64,000 nucleotides of DNA, from positions 10,664,650 to 10,728,649 of the forward strand of contig CAIIXF020000002.1 in the NCBI GenBank assembly GCA_903813345.2, written 5' to 3'. Each line of letters opens with the position of its first letter. The first letter of the stretch is position 1. The DNA comes from Owenia fusiformis. Lineage: Eukaryota; Annelida; Polychaeta; Sabellida; Oweniidae. The notes beneath the pieces are model-generated. The model was not told where the DNA came from and did not search any database. It saw only the letters and a list, made by a program, of their open reading frames with translations. Positions 32,303-44,372 of this stretch are shown one piece after another. The position numbers and the translations under genes were made by a program.

Positions 32303-32755
32303 CTGAAAAAGTAAATTAAGTTAATGTTCGGAATCTATTTCAAACATTGAATGTTTGTTTATACAGTATTATAGATGTCCATTATCAATTTTGTCAGAAT
32401 GAGTTTGTCAGGTAACATCTAGGTATGTGTTCAGTATGTGGGAACTCGTTTATAGATCCAAAAGAAACTGGAAAAGAAAAAGTTAATTTGTTTGGTACTT
32501 TATTTTCAAGGTTCCTAACTTAAAAGATTCTTTTTCTAGCACATTATCCTTCTTTATGCTATTGTAGTGTCTTGTATTGTGAGGTGTTGCATTTTTATGA
32601 TGAATTGATATAATCATATTTTTAGGGCTAGCAAGATATCAGAGTAATTTACTATCTTTAATCCTCAGATATCTGGACATTTTGGTATTAATTTAGTTTT
32701 ACTGAAATACAAGTTAATTGACATTGATTTTGACAAAGACAACATGTTAACTTAC

Positions 32756-33002
32756 ACTGTAAGGCATTGATGATTCTGCTTCTCTCACTAGAGTCAGAGC
32801 AATAGAGGTGTAATCCCCCTGGAAGGTTTAACTCAGGAGTAGTGAAGAACCCATCAATTAAACATTTGATCGATCTTGAAGTTGTTGCTTCACGCTTCTT
32901 TGTTTTACAGGTTGCTAAATGTGTTTTTAGCCATTCTGGCTGTACACATAAGTCATGATCTCCAACCAGCCTTACATAACCATCTGGTATAGATTCAGCC
33001 AC
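32756..33002 (-). CDS. BEN module, exon 2 (BEN domain core)
   Basis: Acceptor ctctattcaag|GTG GCT (phase 0) and donor CAGT|GTAAGT (phase 1), 82 codons plus one base. It encodes VAESIPDGYVRLVGDHDLCV then QPEWLKTHLATCKTKKREAT and TSRSIKCLIDGFFTTPELNL followed by PGGLHLYCSDSSERSRIINA. The order (variable LVGDHDLCV strand, KTKKREATTSRSIKCLIDGFFT helix, PELNLPGG turn, R-x-x-x-I-x-A helix) is that of BEN domains, known DNA- and protein-binding modules of chromatin factors. I identify it by pattern, not by a search. Confidence 0.75.
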
Positions 33003-33054
33003 CTTGAATAGAGATTGTATTGGTGAGTTCTATCCCAATTAACTACAAGATATT

Positions 33055-33180
33055 AACATGCAAAATGTCACCACCCAGCATTTGTCATATATGGGATGCC
33101 AAACACCGAACATCAACTGCCACATCCACTAAAAAGTTGGAGACAATTACAATATGTCACCACTTGGGGTAGTGACATAA
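33055..33180. repeat. Minisatellite-type dispersed element, copy 2
   Basis: Shares atgtcaccacc...catttgt head and aaaaagttggagacaattac...tgtcaccact tail with copies at 26750 and 33495. The core is only one to two units long. It lies in the intron between BEN exons 1 and 2. Confidence 0.75.
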
Positions 33181-33494
33181 TAAACATGTTAATAACCGAA
33201 ACTGTTCATAATTAAGTGTCTCTTTTTGGTGGATGATGAGTGGGAGAAAATGTAACTTTATGTTTGATCTTGGGCATTATTTGATGACTTGAAGCCAGAA
33301 AAGCTGCTATTTGAGTTAGACACTTGGCATTAAAATGACAAAATATCATCACAAAGCAGTTATTCAAAGTGTTACTAAGTTGTAAAGATATCTTACAAAT
33401 GAAAAATGCTGGACTTGGAACGGCAAAAGCCATCAATAAATACTAGTAACTTGCTCACTTTAGCAGTATGCCATAATAAATAAACAAGGCATTA

Positions 33495-33635
33495 AAATGC
33501 GAAATGTCACAACCTGCCATTTGTTACAGACACCAAAACCAAGTGCCAAACACCAACTGCCGGATGCAGAACACCATCCGCAAAAAAGTTGGAGACTATA
33601 AAAATATGTCACCACTTGTGGTGGTGACATAAAAA
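33495..33635. repeat. Minisatellite-type dispersed element, copy 3
   Basis: Same family (aaatgtcacaacctgccatt at the head, ggtggtgacataaaa at the tail). Its right end is 11 bp from the donor of BEN exon 1. Confidence 0.75.
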
Positions 33636-33645
33636 TTAAACCTAC

Positions 33646-33791
33646 TGGAATCAGAAGGAAATCTGCCTTTCTTCTGCGCGGTTTTGTCTTTGGGTTGTAG
33701 TTGAATTCGAAATCTGGAATTTCTTGCAATCTTTGTGACATTGTTGTGGGGTATGACATATGATCAGGAATGTCAGAGGAAAGAGGATATC
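33646..33791 (-). CDS. BEN module, entry exon 1
   Basis: Acceptor catttgttttgtag followed by GA TAT CCT (phase 1, the locus-wide entry phase) and donor CCA|GTAGGT (phase 0). It encodes YPLSSDIPDHMSYPTTMSQR then LQEIPDFEFNYNPKTKPRRR and KADFLLIP. The KTKPRRRK run is a plausible nuclear localisation signal. It joins in frame to the BEN core exon, giving ...ADFLLIP-VAESIPDGYVRL.... This module shows the locus carries multi-exon ends as well as single-exon zinc-finger ends. Confidence 0.7.
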
Positions 33792-33849
33792 CTACAAAAC
33801 AAATGCAAAACTGAACTTTGATCATCCATTTCAAACTACAGTTTAACAA

Positions 33850-34520
33850 TACATAACAATATACCAATTGAAATAGATAACAATCTTTTCTTCTCGAGTT
33901 TCATTTATTGTGATTAATAATAATGCACATTTTAAGGCTGTTTTGTCAGTGTGTATCCTCAATGTTCCATATAATGCCACATTTAAAGAATCTTTTCCAG
34001 TATGTATCTTCATTTTCTCAATAAAATAATGCATTTCAAGAGACTTTCTCCAGTATGTATTCTCATACACTCAATATATGCCACATTTGAAGAGTAAATT
34101 AAAAGTATGCAACAAATTTCAAGTATGTATCCTCATATGCTCAATGTAAAGTTGCATTTAAAGGGACTTTCTCCAGTATGTATTCTCATATGATCAATAT
34201 ATGCCACATTTAAAGAGTAAATTAAACGTATGCAACAAATTTCAAGTATGTATCCTCATATGCTCAATGTAAAGTTGCATTTAAAGGGACTTTCTCCAGT
34301 ATGTATTCTAATACACTCAATATATGCCACATTTGAAGAGTAAATTAAAAATGTATCCTCATATGCTCAATGCAATGTTGCATTTAAAGGGACTTTCTCC
34401 AGTATGCATTCTCATATGATCAATATATGCCACATTTAAAGAGTAAATTAAAAGTATGCATCCTCATATGCTCAATGTAATGTTGCATTTAAAGGGACTT
34501 TCTCCAGTATGTATTCTCAT
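33850..34520 (-). repeat. Decayed zinc-finger array
   Basis: Six to eight units of about 85-120 bp containing tttctccagtatgtattctc and atatgccacatttaaagagt. On the minus strand these read F-K-C-G-I-Y and H-M-R-I-H-T-G-E, remnants of fingers of the Z7-Z9 type (HMRIHTGEK). Frames are broken. Confidence 0.75.
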
Positions 34521-34818
34521 ACACTCAATATATCATAAGATATATCTACTATAATGATGGTTGAACATTAATAAACAGGGTCAAAACCAGATAGCCATAA
34601 TTGGGTATATCAGTTCATATATCAATAGATGAATAAATGAGTAAATAAATTTGCTCAATCCATATTGCTTCGATCAAATCGCTAAAGGAAACTTTGCCTT
34701 TCTCTTAAAAAATCATTAAAATGAATGTGAACATTTGAATGTTATCTTCCTAATTAATAACCCCACCTAAAGTTCATAAAACATGCAAAGAACAACTCTT
34801 TTTAACAATCTATTTAGC

Positions 34819-34824
34819 TTTATT
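34819..34824 (-). promoter_or_regulatory. Candidate poly(A) signal AATAAA for Z7
   Basis: AATAAA follows the Z7 TGA stop by one base, in the run TGATAATAAAG. Confidence 0.5.
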
Positions 34825-34825
34825 A

Positions 34826-35163
34826 TCATAGATTTTTTCTTTCATTGCATTTTCCACGTCTAATATGATCAGTTCGAATAGACTTACACCTAAATCTCAT
34901 CAAACAAATTTCACATTCATAGGGTTTTTCACCAGTGTGGATTCTCACATGTTCAGTCAAATGAGCACGTTTCAAAAACCTTTTCAAACAAAGTTCACAT
35001 TCGTGCAGTTTTTCTCCTGTATGTATTCTCATATGTTCCTTTAATGTCCTTCTATGGCGGTAAATTTTGTGACAAATACTACAGGGAAACAATTGCATGG
35101 GATCATCCTGTGTTCCTAAATTGTGAGAGTCTGCCGTATCTCTTGGAGTTGTCTCACTCCTGT
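34826..35163 (-). CDS. Alternative terminal exon Z7: two C2H2 fingers plus one C2HC finger
   Basis: Acceptor gtggttttctttttcag then AC AGG AGT GAG (phase 1). A polar lead (RSETTPRDTADSHNLGTQDD) is followed by fingers CSIC...HMRIH, CELC...HVRIH and CEIC...HIRRGKC. The last has a cysteine instead of the second histidine with five residues between, so finger 3 is C2HC-like. Helix positions -1,2,3,6 are H/R/T/E and K/A/H/E for fingers 1 and 2. It has a lead unlike Z1-Z6 and a finger 1 close to Z8/Z9. An AATAAA directly after the stop supports a terminal exon. Confidence 0.87.
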
Positions 35164-35339
35164 CTGAAAAAGAAAACCACAAACTTAACAGCTAATAAAA
35201 TATGCTGATTATTTTAATACTGCAGTCAAATATTATTACTAATTTCATTAATATAATTCATTCAATTAAACTGAACTTCTTTTATTGATATTTGCAAGCT
35301 GCACTAATTTTTTTCCTAATTAAAACATACACCCTTTAA

Positions 35340-35540
35340 CCTCTTGACTACCGAGAGTGATGAGATTTCTTATCACCCCAGAAATGACCTTGAAACCCAG
35401 AGTGATGAGATTAAATAATCTCTGCCATCTAATTTTACTAAAATGAGCATCACCTGTTGCATATGTATAAAATATCAAAAGCTGGCAAAAATGAAAAATC
35501 CTCTGGTTTCAACCAATTTTAGAACTTGGGATTCAAGAGG
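35340..35540. mobile_element. 201-bp MITE with TTAA target site
   Basis: CCTCTTGACTACC at the left and the complement CCTCTTGAATCCC at the right, flanked by TTAA on both sides (35336-35339 and 35541-35544). This is the target signature of piggyBac-type elements. No coding capacity. Confidence 0.82.
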
Positions 35541-35544
35541 TTAA

Positions 35545-36145
35545 ATAAAGATTGGGATTTCTCTGAGATAATTGTCTATAACTATTGCTAACCTGAATAT
35601 ATATATTGTAAAGTTAGTAAGTTGATTACTTAAATATTTATAAGAGCTTCTTATTGTAAAACATATCACAGATATTAATTTTAGTCACACTATATGACAG
35701 TAACAAAATGCAGTGTTGGCTTTTTAAATGCTTGTTAGCCCCAGCTCCTTTGTCCCTTAGGCATCAGCATATGAAATTGGAAGCAAATCCGTCAACTGGT
35801 ATTTGGGTTATCAAAAATTAAATTTTTAACAAAAATGACAGGGAATCTGAGAGATGCAACTTCAGAATGATAAAATAAGCCATGTGCAATACATGGTGTA
35901 AAAATAATATCAAGTTTTTTGCATATTACGTCGTGATTCATTTCGCTCACTTTTATTTTCTACAAGACAAACTAGAATACATTTGTTTATATATATTATT
36001 TATTTACAAAAATGTACAATAAACATATTTTCTAAGTAAAATACATAAATTCACCCATCTCACCCTGGTTTTCTAAATGCTTGTAGCAAAAATCCAATCT
36101 TTACAAAACTCTTTATCCGTCACCTTTGTTTTTGAAATATTTTTA
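35545..36145. other. Non-coding spacer
   Basis: AT-rich with no recognised gene. The stretch 'atatcaagttttttgcatattac' (quoted in part) recurs near 41800 and 53085, indicating a shared duplicated fragment upstream of Z7, Z8 and Z9. Confidence 0.5.
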
Positions 36146-38181
36146 TATATGGGCTTGAGCAAGCTATTGGTAGCACTTTTAGTCCCATAGAAGTGGATTT
36201 TCAAACTTGTTAGAAGAAAACATTTTCCTGAATCATAATTTTACTTAATGTCTTACCTTTCATTTTTTATTGACCCAGAGATAACTTTTTGCATCGATAT
36301 TGAAAAAAATCAGGATGATATTACAAGCCCCAACTTTGGCTCTTCGGAAAGGACACACACATAATTGCAATTATAAAGGGTATATATAAGTTTCAATATA
36401 TGTTCCACATTTTTTGTTTTAAAGCATGCACATATATGGTTCTAAATAACTAATAGTTTTTATCTGAATCATTATCATAGAAATGAATTAGGAAGACCAA
36501 TCTCGTCACTTGGCCCGTGATTTCGGCAAAAAAGTTCAATCATTTTTCCAATTACGATAATACTTAATAATGTCGAATATCCTGTTGATTTTTCCTTCTG
36601 TCTGAATCATTACAAAGTCCTTAATAATGTTTGATTATATATGAGACAATCATGATAGTATATATGTGTACCATATGACGAAACTACACTTGTCCAAAGC
36701 TCTTCGGAAAGGACATTTTTTAGTGTATTGCTAAATACTGTTTAACAGATTGAATTTGAGGGAGCAATTTTCGGAGATTGTACATTTGTTTCTATTCATG
36801 TATTCATGTTTTCGAGATTTACCACTGATTACATCATTAACTGTGATTTTTCATAGGTAAATATATGGGCGATAATAGGGCAAAACATCATTAAAGTCAT
36901 CACTTTAAGGCTATCATGAATGTACTTGTAGTTTTTTAGTTGCTGGGCTGGGGACATGTAGGCCTATGAAACAGCATTATGCACAGAAACGACTCAATTG
37001 TTGGTGGTAATTGTCAGTGAATTGAACCTATTATCACAGGAAAAATAGTGATGAAGATACAATTTTATATTTGCGGCATTCTTCATTTGCAATTTTACAC
37101 TTGAGTGTTTTATAGGGTTTTACAGTACTGTTCAAATCAAGATTCAATGTAATATTTGTAAACATTGTGCTAATGCCTTTATACAGCAGTAGATAAGTTA
37201 GTTATAGACATCCAATACAGCATTCCTAATCAGAGACTGAATTGCTCTTCGGAAAGGACACATTTACTTTTGTAGTTCCTGTTTAAGTCTTAGTTACTTC
37301 AGTAAAGATATTTTATGTATAAAAGTTCATCAGAAAATATGTTCCAGTGTGTTTCTCTTCAATATTGTTGGTAAATGCACTGTTTTGACAGAGTTTGTCT
37401 TTTCCGAAGAGCTCTTCGGAAAGGACTTTTTTCTTGTGTCGGAATTTTAAAATTGGTTTTACAGGTATATATGACAGTTCTAAGCTATTTATTTGTTTTG
37501 AATATTCAAGAAACTAAATGCATTTTGTTTTAAAACAGTTTTTAGGGTATCATATTACTTCAGTCTTAAAATACACATGCTCTTCGGAAAAGACATTTGC
37601 GTGTCGGAAAATCAGTTAGTTATTTTGAGAGCCAATATCTCAGGAACCACTACAGCCTTTTCTATAATTTTTTTAGTGACAGAATTTTAACATTCCGTAC
37701 TTTTGATATCATCTTAAAAAAACTGTAAGCAAAGATTGGAAAATATGTTGAAAAATTCAGTCTTTTTTAACATAAAATTTACAATGAAATGTTACACCAA
37801 CGGTTGTGTGCTACAAGCGGTTATAAAAACTCCATACACTATTATGGACACACTTGTTGCATACCATTTTAAAGCAAATTCCTTAATCTTTCCAATGCAG
37901 CCAAATTACTTTAACTTACTCTATTCAAGTACATGTTTGAAGTATATATGTAAATGTGGATTTTTTCTTGGGAATTTGTTACATAGAGAATAAGGCATAT
38001 TTTGATACATGAAAATTTATAAAAAAATTATCATTCATCTTTCAAAAAAATGATATCTTCCTCAGACATATAGTGGGTATACCTAATTAATAAGACTGAT
38101 TTCCCATCTGTATCTTAAGCCTTGCATTTTTTCTGGGTGCCAATATGAAAGTGCTACCAATAGCTTGCTCAAGCCCATATA
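36146..38181. mobile_element. 2.0-kb element with dispersed GCTCTTCGGAAAGGACA motif
   Basis: The ends TATATGGGCTTGAGCAAGCT and ATTGGTAGCACTTT at the left are matched by their complement at 38148-38181. Inside, GCTCTTCGGAAAGGACA or a near copy occurs five times in the same orientation (about 36340, 36701, 37244, 37410, 37579). One copy is preceded by an inverted partial copy (ttccgaagagctcttcgg). No transposase is visible. The repeated motif could be a transposase-binding site or part of the element's structure; superfamily unknown. Confidence 0.75.
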
Positions 38182-38592
38182 GAATAAATATTAAATGGGA
38201 CTTTAAATTGTGTGACATTGTAGAGCACTGATTGCACATGCCCTGTTCAACATATTTGTAAAATGGCTAAATAACATTTCTTGAATGTAAATCATATCTT
38301 CATACTTTCGATATAATGAGAATTTACAAAAATATAAAAGAGTAAAGTTCACACATTCACAATTTCATGTAGATTTTCTAAAATAATGTATCCTCATACA
38401 CTTGTTGGAATGAGTCTGCTTCAGATGAAATTTTACTTATTTACTTCTCAGTATATTGTATACCTGTAGAGACAAGATTTTTCAAAAGTTATAAAAAAAT
38501 CTAGACAACATCAATGCCAAGGCCTGGCAAATCCCATCGAACAGCCAAGGCTGTATTTTAAAAAAATCTCTCCACTACTTTTTCAATTGCAG

Positions 38593-38878
38593 CCAAGGAG
38601 GATTGGCTCCTACTTTTGCCATATATGATTGCATGTCATGATTACAAAATTCGAATTCAAACAGCTGCCATTTTGTTCACTTCAACATTTGAATTGTGAA
38701 TTTTTGTCTTATTTCCAATGAAAAATTCCAAAACTCACAAGAAATGATCGAGACATTGATTCAAATCTTTTGGACTGTTTATCTATAATAATTTAATAAC
38801 TTCAGCAAATAACAACATTTTGACGTTTTCGTTGTTAGAAAATATTAAGTTTCGATCCTGGGAGCCAATCCTCCTTGG
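38593..38878. mobile_element. MITE with CCAAGGAGGATTGGCTCC ends
   Basis: The left end CCAAGGAGGATTGGCTCC is complemented at the right by ggagccaatcctccttgg. About 286 bp, non-coding. Confidence 0.8.
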
Positions 38879-39405
38879 TGGTAGCAAAAATCGTAAAATA
38901 ACTCACATAAAAATGGCATCTTTCAAAATGACTGCTCACTAACCAAACTATAATTAGAAAGTGTAGGCACAGATAATATTTCAATAAAATAGCTCTACTT
39001 CTTTTTGAGTTAGTGTAAAAAATGAAGAATAATCTTCACAAAAACTAGCCTTACTGGCCAAAGTGTCATAAGTCTGTTTGTTATACCTATGATTATTCAC
39101 ATATCAAATATGAATTAATAAATTGCTCTACTTCTTTTCGAGTTATAGTAACACAATTGAATTCAATTGAATTGTAACCTAACTCCTGGCCGTGAGCCAA
39201 CCCAATTCATGCATGTGAACGCTTACATTCAATACGTATTAAAATCTATTAAAATATTCATTTAAAACATATTTATATTTCAGTTTCATATATACCTAAA
39301 ATGTAGTAAAATTGACAATGAAATGGTGGCCATTTTGAAACCGGCGACCATTTTGATGATCAACTTTCAAGTAGAACTTATAGAGAGCAAACAAAAAGTT
39401 CTAAA

Positions 39406-39506
39406 AAGCAAACCTACATGTATTATCCTAGAACCCTTATTCTTACTATTAACAAACCTACATGTATCATCCTAGAACCCTTATTCTTACTATTAAAAAT
39501 GGATTC
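39406..39506. repeat. Direct duplication (49-bp, two copies)
   Basis: aaacctacatgtattatcct followed by agaacccttattcttacta occurs twice in tandem with one substitution. Confidence 0.9.
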
Positions 39507-40209
39507 TAGCAATACTATCCCACATGAATCTACTTGAAACCCTATCAACTTAAGTTCTGAGAAAATGAGGATTATATAAGATATATAAGTTAAACAGGAC
39601 ATTTAAGCTAATTAAGGCATTTTAGAAAATTTGGGTTGGTGCTAATAAGAATAGTCCAATGAGGCATTATGTGCAAAATATAAATCATATCTGCAGATGG
39701 ACTGAGCCATTTTCTATCCCCCTAACTGAGTTTGATGGGAAAACATTATTCTTGATGTAATGCAAATTATAAAATACATTTCCAAAGATCACATCTCTGT
39801 TAATATTATTTTAAATTCCCAATAATGCCAAATACGAAAAATAGACGCAAAAAAAACTACAAGCAGTTGGTCAAATAGTTTATTGTACCTAACTAAACTA
39901 AAACAATAAACTACAATAGAAGTTACATAATATTATAATGCGTTAATTAATAGATGTTACGTAATAATACAATAGAAAATACATAACATTACATTGCATT
40001 AAAGAAGTTACATAATAGCATATAATATTATGACCTCCCAGTTTTAGTTTAATTTCAGTTGAAATAGATTTAAATTATAGAGGTTGCCATCTGGTTCTGC
40101 AGTTCATGCAAAGGTCATGAACTTTTAATTATGTCTAGATCATCTAATCACTTCAGCTACTGCAGCCAAGCACTAAACATGTACTATTTTTAGCTAATGC
40201 TCCCTCAAA
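39507..40209. other. Non-coding spacer
   Basis: AT-rich with 'acataatattataat'-type near-repeats around 39930-40030. No gene recognised. Confidence 0.5.
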
Positions 40210-40674
40210 TACAGTAGAACATATCTGAACACCTGGCTAATCCGAACACCTCCCAATCTGAACACTTTTTTCAGTCCCGTTTTCCCTCCCATTGACTCCA
40301 ATGTTAAAAATGACTTAAAATGTGAACAGTTCCCAATTTGAACAGTGAACAGTCATATTTGAAAAATGTACCTGATAAATCTGAGCACTTTTCATAAAAT
40401 TCTTGATGTTTCATACAAAATTGCTCAAATATTGTCATGAAATCAAAACTTGGGAAAAAATCTTGAATGGTCACATTCATAATGGGGCTTCCTAGCATGA
40501 ATTTTCAAATTAAGCTATGTGGTCAAAAGAACCATAAATATTTACCCAGAATGTGTTCACATTTCTTCAAAATCCAGAATATTGCGAATCCAAAAACTTT
40601 GAAATGTGAACACCTCCCACTCTAACACTTTTAGCTTGTCCCAATGGCGTTCGGATTAGACCGGTTTTACTGTA
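40210..40674. mobile_element. Tc1/mariner-like MITE with TACAGTARAAC ends
   Basis: The left end tacagtagaacatatctgaa and the complement of ggttttactgta at the right. Internal 'gaacacctccca' stretches are repeated. Only its right part (from 40415) is present in the downstream duplicate at 51720, so the duplication border lies inside this element. Confidence 0.7.
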
Positions 40675-40843
40675 TAAGTGGAGCTCTTTGGTACCTCTAA
40701 AAGTAAATCTACTTGCGAGGTGTTTCACTTATAGAGGTTCATTTCAAACATAAGTCAATTGGTCTTCGGACCACTTACAAAGGGGTTCTTCTAGAGATTG
40801 TTATCTCCATGGAAACAGTTTCAAAGTATTTTCACTTTCACAA

Positions 40844-41094
40844 TCATTTAGGGTTTGGTTTTTTTCGAGTATGTGTCTTGACATGTCTAATGTAATCAGA
40901 GCGTTTTATAATTTTTTTCAAACAAAATTCACATTGATGTAATTTTTCTCCTGTGTGTATTCTCATATGCTCTTTTAGTGTCCTTTTATGATGGTAAGGT
41001 TTGTGGCAAATACCACAGAAGAAGAGTATCTTGTCATCTTGTTGGGGGGAACTGTCAGGAAAAGCCATATCTTTCTGAACTGCTTTGCTGCATT
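40844..41094 (-). CDS. Alternative terminal exon Z8: two C2H2 zinc fingers
   Basis: Acceptor attattttctttttcag then AA TGC AGC AAA (phase 1), ending HTRKKPNPK-stop. The polar lead (AVQKDMAFPDSSPQQDDKIL) is followed by fingers CGIC...HMRIH and CEFC...HVKTH. A third finger expected from Z7 is missing; translation ends just after the linker. Finger 2 has isoleucine where the core phenylalanine is usual. Helix positions -1,2,3,6 are H/R/T/E and K/S/D/R. Copy A of the tandem duplication; the paralogue is Z9. Confidence 0.85.
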
Positions 41095-41649
41095 CTGAAA
41101 AAGAAAATAATAAATTGCTCAGATGCGAGTAGGTAGTTACCAGTTCCACCATCAGGTGGCTCATTCGGGTCATATAGCATTGCAGGTATAGGAGAACGTT
41201 TTTTTGTGATTTTATAACATGGGGTCCATGAGGAATCTCCCCAAACTAGAAGTCACATTTTCCCAAAAAATTAAATTTTCAAAGTTCAAGATTATTTCCA
41301 CTCGCATCTAGTCTATTGATTCAAGTATTTCTTCCATTCAATTGTACATTTAATTTAATTTCATAAAACTGTTTTTTTGACAAAATTGCATTTATCTTCA
41401 TTCAACACAGAGGATCTTTACAAGCTACACATTGACAACTTAACAAGTGACCTTGGATGCAGTGACTGTGATAGGTGATATAGTGCACTGCAATGTTCAG
41501 ATTGGCTGGAATCAAACATTCATTGCCTAGCTATGTGTGAATGTTATATATAAACACCTATATTTTGTGCATCTCCTTCACTCTTTTACAGGAGGGAATA
41601 TGAGAGACACAATTTCAGAATTATAAAAACATGAAATAGATAAAACCTG

Positions 41650-41785
41650 TCTAGTGGAACACTTTTGGTACCTCTAAAAAGCATTCCACTTGGGAGGTGT
41701 TCCACCAAATAAACATGAAGCAAGTTAGTCTTGGGTCTTTGAAGCATTCCACTAAGAGAGGGGCAGGTTTCACTGTTTATCCCAT
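41650..41785. repeat. Small inverted-repeat element (copy A)
   Basis: gataaaacctg at the left and caggtttcactgtttatc at the right, with inner repeats of gcattccact. Also present in copy B at about 52925-53060. Probably an old MITE. Confidence 0.5.
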
Positions 41786-42059
41786 GTTTGAAAATAATAT
41801 CAAGTATTTTGCATATTACGAGTATGTTGCAATCAACTAAATTTACTCTTTTTGAAAAAACAACGACTAAATACTATATATTTCAATATACCAGTTTGTA
41901 TAATTTATTAACAAAAACTATAACTAACTTTCATAGAAAAATGCATCTTAACACACTGCTTGTGCCCTCAATACCAACAGTGTCAAGATATAGGGACAGA
42001 AAATATTGACATTTTAAAAGTACCGTTTTTTTCGTTTGGTTATTATGGAAAGTCAAACA

Positions 42060-43035
42060 TGACTATAGATGATGTTTTATGTAGGCATTTATGTATGATA
42101 CTTAACCATACTCTACGAAGAATGGATGATTTTTGTAGGCATTTATGTATGATACTTAACCATACTCTACGAAGAATGGATGATTTTTGTAGGCATTTAT
42201 GTAGGCATTCTTAAAACACGTTACTTTGCCTTAAAACGTTACTTTATTGGACTTTAACTTTTCTCCTCGAAGAATGGATGATTTTATATTAAGCATTTTC
42301 AAAACACAGTACTTTGCCAATAAAACGTTACTTTATTGGATTTTAACTTTTCCCCACAAAAGCCGGAATGTATGATTTTTTATGAAGGCATTCTTAAAAC
42401 ACGATAATTTGCCTTAAAAACGTTACTTTATTGGTCTCTAACTTTTCTCCTCGAAGAATGGATAATTTTTAGGTAAGCATTTTCAAAACACAGTAATTTG
42501 CCAATAAAACGTTACTTTATCGGACTTTAACTTCTCCCCACAAAGAATGTATGATTTTTTATGTAGGCATTCTTAAAACACGTTACTTTGCCTTAAAAAC
42601 GTTACTTTATTGGACTTTAACTTTTCTCCTCGAAGAATGGATGATTTTATATTAGGCATTTTCAAAACACGTTTCTTTGCCTTAAAAACGTTACTTTATT
42701 GGACTCTAACTTTTCTCCTCGAAGAATGGATGATTTTTAGGTAGGCATTTTCAAAACACAGTACTTTGCCGATAAAACGTTACTTTCGTGGACTTGCGTG
42801 GACTCTTAACTGTTTCCATGCCAAGTTGTTAAAACACGTTACTTGGCCAGTTTATTCCTTCAAGTGTCGAGCATTTTAGCCTGGCATTTTTAAAGAGCGT
42901 AACTTTGGCCGATTTCCGTAACTTTCTTGTAATCTTAAGTTTTCCTCCATCGAGCGTTGGTAAATTTTAGGTAGGCATTTTCAAAAAGCGTTACTTTGGC
43001 CCTTTTCAGTTACTTTCTTAGAGCCCATGCTTTCT
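42060..43035 (+). repeat. Tandem array in the left arm of the foldback element
   Basis: About nine units of 85-95 bp with aaaacgttactttattggac and cctcgaagaatggatgattt, degenerating towards 43035. It is the reverse complement of the array at 46870-48640. Confidence 0.9.
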
Positions 43036-44289
43036 TGGACTTAAACTTTTTTCGATGTGTAACTTGAAAATCTTGTCAGTGAGTGGTATTACTAATTATT
43101 GTAAAAGATAATATGGACCATAGTGTAAAGAGAGGCTAGTCGTGTTTTTCCATCTATTAATTCACAACGAATCAAATGACCATATTTAAACAGTTTATGG
43201 AAAAATAGAAACTTTTGTACAATGCCTAACTTTTGTTTTGGTTTGTTTCGTAGTTCGATGATCTTCCATGTTATTTTCGAAATAATAACATGGATGAAAC
43301 TCCCTAAATAGGTACAGCTTAACTGCACGTTATACCTAACTATCTGTAATATACAATAGTTACGTCTTGTACGTATGTTTATATTTTTTTCATTTTCTGT
43401 TGCAATATGTTGGTTGCTTATTTAACGTTCAATGTACTCAATTAGGCGGTTAAAAGACCAAAGTGGATCCTTTTTCATGAATGTACGTTAATTTATAGAT
43501 TAGTTTAGCCGATAACAGTGTTGAATTACTTCAGAGTTGCAATTTTAGCGATTCATACGATAAAAGATCGATTCATCCCAAACACCCACTTTACCGGAAG
43601 ACGCTCTCTGACGTCCGCGCCATTTAGGTCACTTATAACATGGCATTATTTTTCACTTCCCTTTATTAGTACGTTTGAATGCAACAATCTTAGACATTGA
43701 TGCAACAATTTTGACCCTCTTTCCAAAACAAATATTCTTCTTTTCTTCATCCTAGGTCTGATGGTGCATCTTGTTTATTCGATCTTGTTGTGCCAAGTCA
43801 TGTTGTATGATACTGAGCGACATCTTTATAAAACACAGTTTTCAATCCGACTATAAGTATGAGTAATTCATAAAGATGTCGTTCGCTTCAACTACATCTC
43901 ATAAATGTCGAACTAAATCACTAGTTTTCAAGAGTCTTTCAAGAATTATATACACATTGTATTATTAAAAACACGAGCTAACAAACAATACAATCGTTTG
44001 CATCAGAATATCAATGTATTTTTCCATTTAATATTGCACTGTGGTCTTTTGACTGCTTTTTATCGACTGACGGAGACAAAACTGAAGTTCGTCAAAATGC
44101 GATTCAAAATCATCTATTGAGTACTTTGAAATTAAAAAATAAGCAATCAAATGACCATATTGCAACTATATTTGGACAAATAGAAACCTATGTACAAGGC
44201 CTAACTTTAGTATTTCAGATAGTTACAGCAAACGTGTGGCATTCAGTAATTTATTGAGTTTCATCCATGTTAATTTTTCGAAGTGTCTG

Positions 44290-44372
44290 GAGTACCTTAA
44301 AATTTAAGGCTCTTTAGCCAAAATGCTAAAGAGCCTTAAAATTTAAGGCTATTTAGCTGTGAACATAGTGTT
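44290..44372. repeat. CTTTAGC palindromic repeats (left)
   Basis: Units of ccttaaaatttaaggctctt and tagccaaaatgctaaagagc, each nearly palindromic. The same motif cluster recurs at 46528-46675 within the foldback element. Confidence 0.85.

Noticed and set aside
40713-40895. Plus-strand 60-codon frames at 40713 and 52019
   Set aside because: They are shadows over a duplicated MITE flank and the antisense of exons Z8 and Z9.
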